From: an uncultured Oscillospiraceae bacterium
GTDB taxonomy: Bacteria; Bacillota; Clostridia; Oscillospirales; Oscillospiraceae
Assembly: GCA_934630985.1 (NCBI GenBank)
Contig: CAKTXO010000008.1
Location: forward strand, 1-32,141
Length of the DNA stretch: 32,141 bases
Direction of reading: 5' to 3'
The position numbers and the translations under genes were made by a program. Positions 30,763-32,141 of the stretch are shown in pieces. A model generated the notes under the pieces. The model had not been told where the DNA came from, did not search any database, and worked only from the letters and a program-made list of their open reading frames with translations. Position 1 is the stretch's first letter, and every line of letters begins with the position of its first letter.

Positions 30763-31552
30763 ATCGACGCAGGAGCAGAAAGATCTGGCGTACCTCCTGT
30801 ACTACGAGCAGGAAAAGCGATTCTACATTGAGCTACCGGAAAACGCGGACACATGGGAGACACCGCTGCTGCTGGACTCCTTTGTGAAGCGCGGAGAAAC
30901 CACAGTCAATTCCTATTGGAGCAGAATCTGGGTGGAGCAGCGGATTGTTCCGCCCGACCGTCAGAATATCGGGGAGATTTTGCGTGACAATCATCTGAAG
31001 GAATACGACGAGTATGAACTATTGATGCTGGCAATGGGGCGGTGTGCGCAGGACGATTACTACCTCGTTCCCATTGACGAAAAGGAACTTCCGGAGGAAA
31101 TTACGAAGCGCTTCTCAAAGCGGATTGAGGATGTGCTGCCTTTGGAGAATCATTGCCTGTTGGTATTCTTCCGGGATGGTGCGGTGAAGAAGTGTGATTT
31201 GCAGAAGCACTTTGAAAAGACGAGAGCATTTCAGATTCTTCTCAAGAAGCCGGATTATTTTCAGCATGTGCAGATGCAGACGGGAGGATACGGCGTTGCG
31301 TGGGATGTGAATATGACCGTCTCGGATACGACGCTCTACCGGATCGGCAAAAGTGTTCCTCTGACGGCGGCTGATTTCCGGAACTTTGCCGCGTACAGAG
31401 TTATCAATGCCTCGGAAGCGGCGGAGATCTTGGGCTGTTCCCGGCAGAATGTCATTGATCTAACAAAACGCGGAAAGCTCCACCCGATCAAGACGTCGGA
31501 AAAGAGTACGCTGTATCTCAAAAGTGAGATATTGAAACGAAACTGGCAATAA
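30737..31552 (+). CDS. DUF2442 plus helix-turn-helix protein, partner of the HipA-like kinase
   Basis: The 271-residue protein has three parts. Residues 1-130 are an unrecognised region (MKIFAIRDESTQEQKDLAYL). Residues about 132-215 match the DUF2442 pattern (VLPLENHCLLVFFRDGAVKKCDLQ to GYGVAWDVNMTVSDTTLYRIG). Residues about 222-271 form a MerR/excisionase-like helix-turn-helix (INASEAAEILGCSRQNVIDLTKRGKLHPI). It overlaps the kinase gene by 26 bp and has AGGTGG upstream of its ATG, so the two are coexpressed. It is the likely DNA-binding repressor of the 19-bp inverted repeat and the kinase's regulatory partner, an inference from arrangement. Confidence 0.75.
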   Translation: MKIFAIRDESTQEQKDLAYLLYYEQEKRFYIELPENADTWETPLLLDSFVKRGETTVNSYWSRIWVEQRIVPPDRQNIGEILRDNHLKEYDEYELLMLAMGRCAQDDYYLVPIDEKELPEEITKRFSKRIEDVLPLENHCLLVFFRDGAVKKCDLQKHFEKTRAFQILLKKPDYFQHVQMQTGGYGVAWDVNMTVSDTTLYRIGKSVPLTAADFRNFAAYRVINASEAAEILGCSRQNVIDLTKRGKLHPIKTSEKSTLYLKSEILKRNWQ

Positions 31553-31658
31553 TCATGCCCTGCGTCAGAATGACCGTATAGCACACATCGCTCATCTCAC
31601 CAATCATATTTTGGGCTTGCATGAACGATGCCCTCAAAACTGTATCATTTAGGGTGCG

Positions 31659-31753
31659 AAAGCCTCCGTTTTTTCCTCTCAGTTCGCCGCAAGCAGACGG
31701 GCGTGGGTGTTTTCCTATGGAACACATCTAAGAGGCAAAGCGGAGGCTTTTTT
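31659..31753 (+). ncRNA. Foldable RNA element ending in an intrinsic terminator
   Basis: AAAGCCTCCG (31659-31668) pairs with CGGAGGCTTT (31741-31750), which runs into six Ts. Inside it CCTCT (31675-31679) pairs with AGAGG (31731-31735). The interior can form two further hairpins, CGCC/GGCG near 31685-31703 and GTGTT/AACAC (31707-31711 with 31721-31725). This may be a branched terminator of the kinase cassette or a small structured RNA. No known riboswitch consensus was recognised. Confidence 0.4.
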
Positions 31754-31760
31754 ATGGAAA

Positions 31761-32141
31761 TCAACACTTTTCAAAACCGGAGCTGCTGACGGTCAACTCA
31801 AAATGATTTCGATTTGTTTTTAGAAGCCCTTCTTTTTGCAGCCTGGAAATCTCCGTAGACATTGCCGCGCGGTCAATGCAAAGGTAGTCTGCCAGCTGCT
31901 GCCGGTCAAAGGGTATATCGAAGGAGAGAGACGAATGTCTGGTGGACTCTGCCGACAGATAAGACAGCAGTTTATCTCTGGTCGTTCGCTTGCCAACATG
32001 GGTGATTTTATCGTTAAAAACCAGGATTTTATTGGCCAGCACGCTGACCAGGTTGCGGATCAGTTTCTGGTGGTGTTCGCAGGCCGTCGGGCAGGAGACC
32101 AGCAGCCTCTGGACGTTTAAGAAGATGATCTCGCAATCCTC
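31761..32141 (-). CDS. Crp/Fnr family transcriptional regulator, C-terminal part (partial)
   Basis: The minus-strand frame is open to the window edge and gives 126 residues. They hold the end of the cyclic-nucleotide-binding-like domain (EIIFLNVQRLLVSCPTACEHHQKLIRNLVSVLANK), the dimerisation helix and the winged helix (VGKRTTRDKLLSYLS, then FDRQQLADYLCIDRAAMSTEISRLQKEGLL). Crp/Fnr proteins of this Clostridia type lack an obvious Fnr cysteine set; here CPTAC is seen in the linker. The N-terminal sensing domain is outside the window, so the signal cannot be inferred. A GTG at 32042 is not the start. Confidence 0.9.
   Translation of the reverse strand, partial: EDCEIIFLNVQRLLVSCPTACEHHQKLIRNLVSVLANKILVFNDKITHVGKRTTRDKLLSYLSAESTRHSSLSFDIPFDRQQLADYLCIDRAAMSTEISRLQKEGLLKTNRNHFELTVSSSGFEKC

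Noticed and set aside
31518..31727. 69-codon minus-strand frame after the DUF2442-HTH gene
   Set aside because: It overlaps the end of the plus-strand gene, has no family match and no ribosome site, and its bases are better explained as part of an RNA fold.
31659..31753. Cyclic-di-GMP-I riboswitch, suggested by GAAAGCCTCCG
   Set aside because: The rest of the GEMM consensus (GCACAGGGCAAACC, the GAAA tetraloop context and GGCCTAA) is absent.

Overview
The window looks like chromosomal DNA of an anaerobic Gram-positive Clostridia-type bacterium, probably a gut or sludge Oscillospiraceae/Eubacteriales relative. This rests on strong AGGAGG-type ribosome sites, ATGA-coupled genes, a branched-chain-amino-acid-type ABC importer, a two-subunit class I fumarase, and a Trx/CoA-disulfide-reductase pair. 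It is an inference from protein style; no rRNA or marker gene is present. No tRNA, CRISPR array, intact insertion sequence or prophage module was seen.

Layout. (1) 1-2.0 kb: end of a thioredoxin gene coupled to a CoA-disulfide-reductase-like flavoprotein with a rhodanese domain. (2) 2.1-2.7 kb, minus: 3-methyladenine DNA glycosylase I. (3) 3.05-4.45 kb: an AbrB-like DNA-binding protein coupled to a HipA/CtkA-like kinase, with a perfect 18-bp palindrome over its promoter. (4) 4.68-11.5 kb: a complete four-gene Wadjet (JetABCD) SMC-type plasmid-defence operon. A small DUF5348-like gene diverges from it with only 26 bp between the start codons. (5) 11.5-12.3 kb: a start-less gene remnant and a strong terminator. 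(6) 12.3-29.6 kb: two divergent catabolic arms. The minus arm encodes a nitrilase-family amidohydrolase, a full Liv-type ABC importer, a MalY/PatB-like PLP lyase, a maleate isomerase/Asp-Glu racemase-like protein, a LUD protein, RidA, malic enzyme and a separately promoted YheO-type regulator. The plus arm encodes MmgE/PrpD, class I fumarase-like alpha and beta subunits, class II fumarase, an AEC carrier and an AspA/AstE-type deacylase. (7) 29.8-31.6 kb: a second HipA-like kinase cassette (kinase, then a DUF2442-HTH protein) behind a consensus promoter lying in a 19-bp perfect inverted repeat. (8) 31.66-32.14 kb: a foldable RNA/terminator and the 3' part of a Crp/Fnr regulator.

How the parts may work together. 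The catabolic arms are best read as one pathway: an amino-acid-like or amide-like compound is imported, deacylated or deamidated and cleaved. A C4 dicarboxylate (maleate/fumarate level) then flows through fumarase to malate and by malic enzyme to pyruvate, with RidA removing reactive enamines. The substrate is not identified. The two kinase cassettes share an identical promoter-to-ribosome-site geometry although their DNA-binding partners differ. That, the antisense arrangement ahead of the Wadjet operon, and the succinate-type catabolic cluster are the parts most worth following up.
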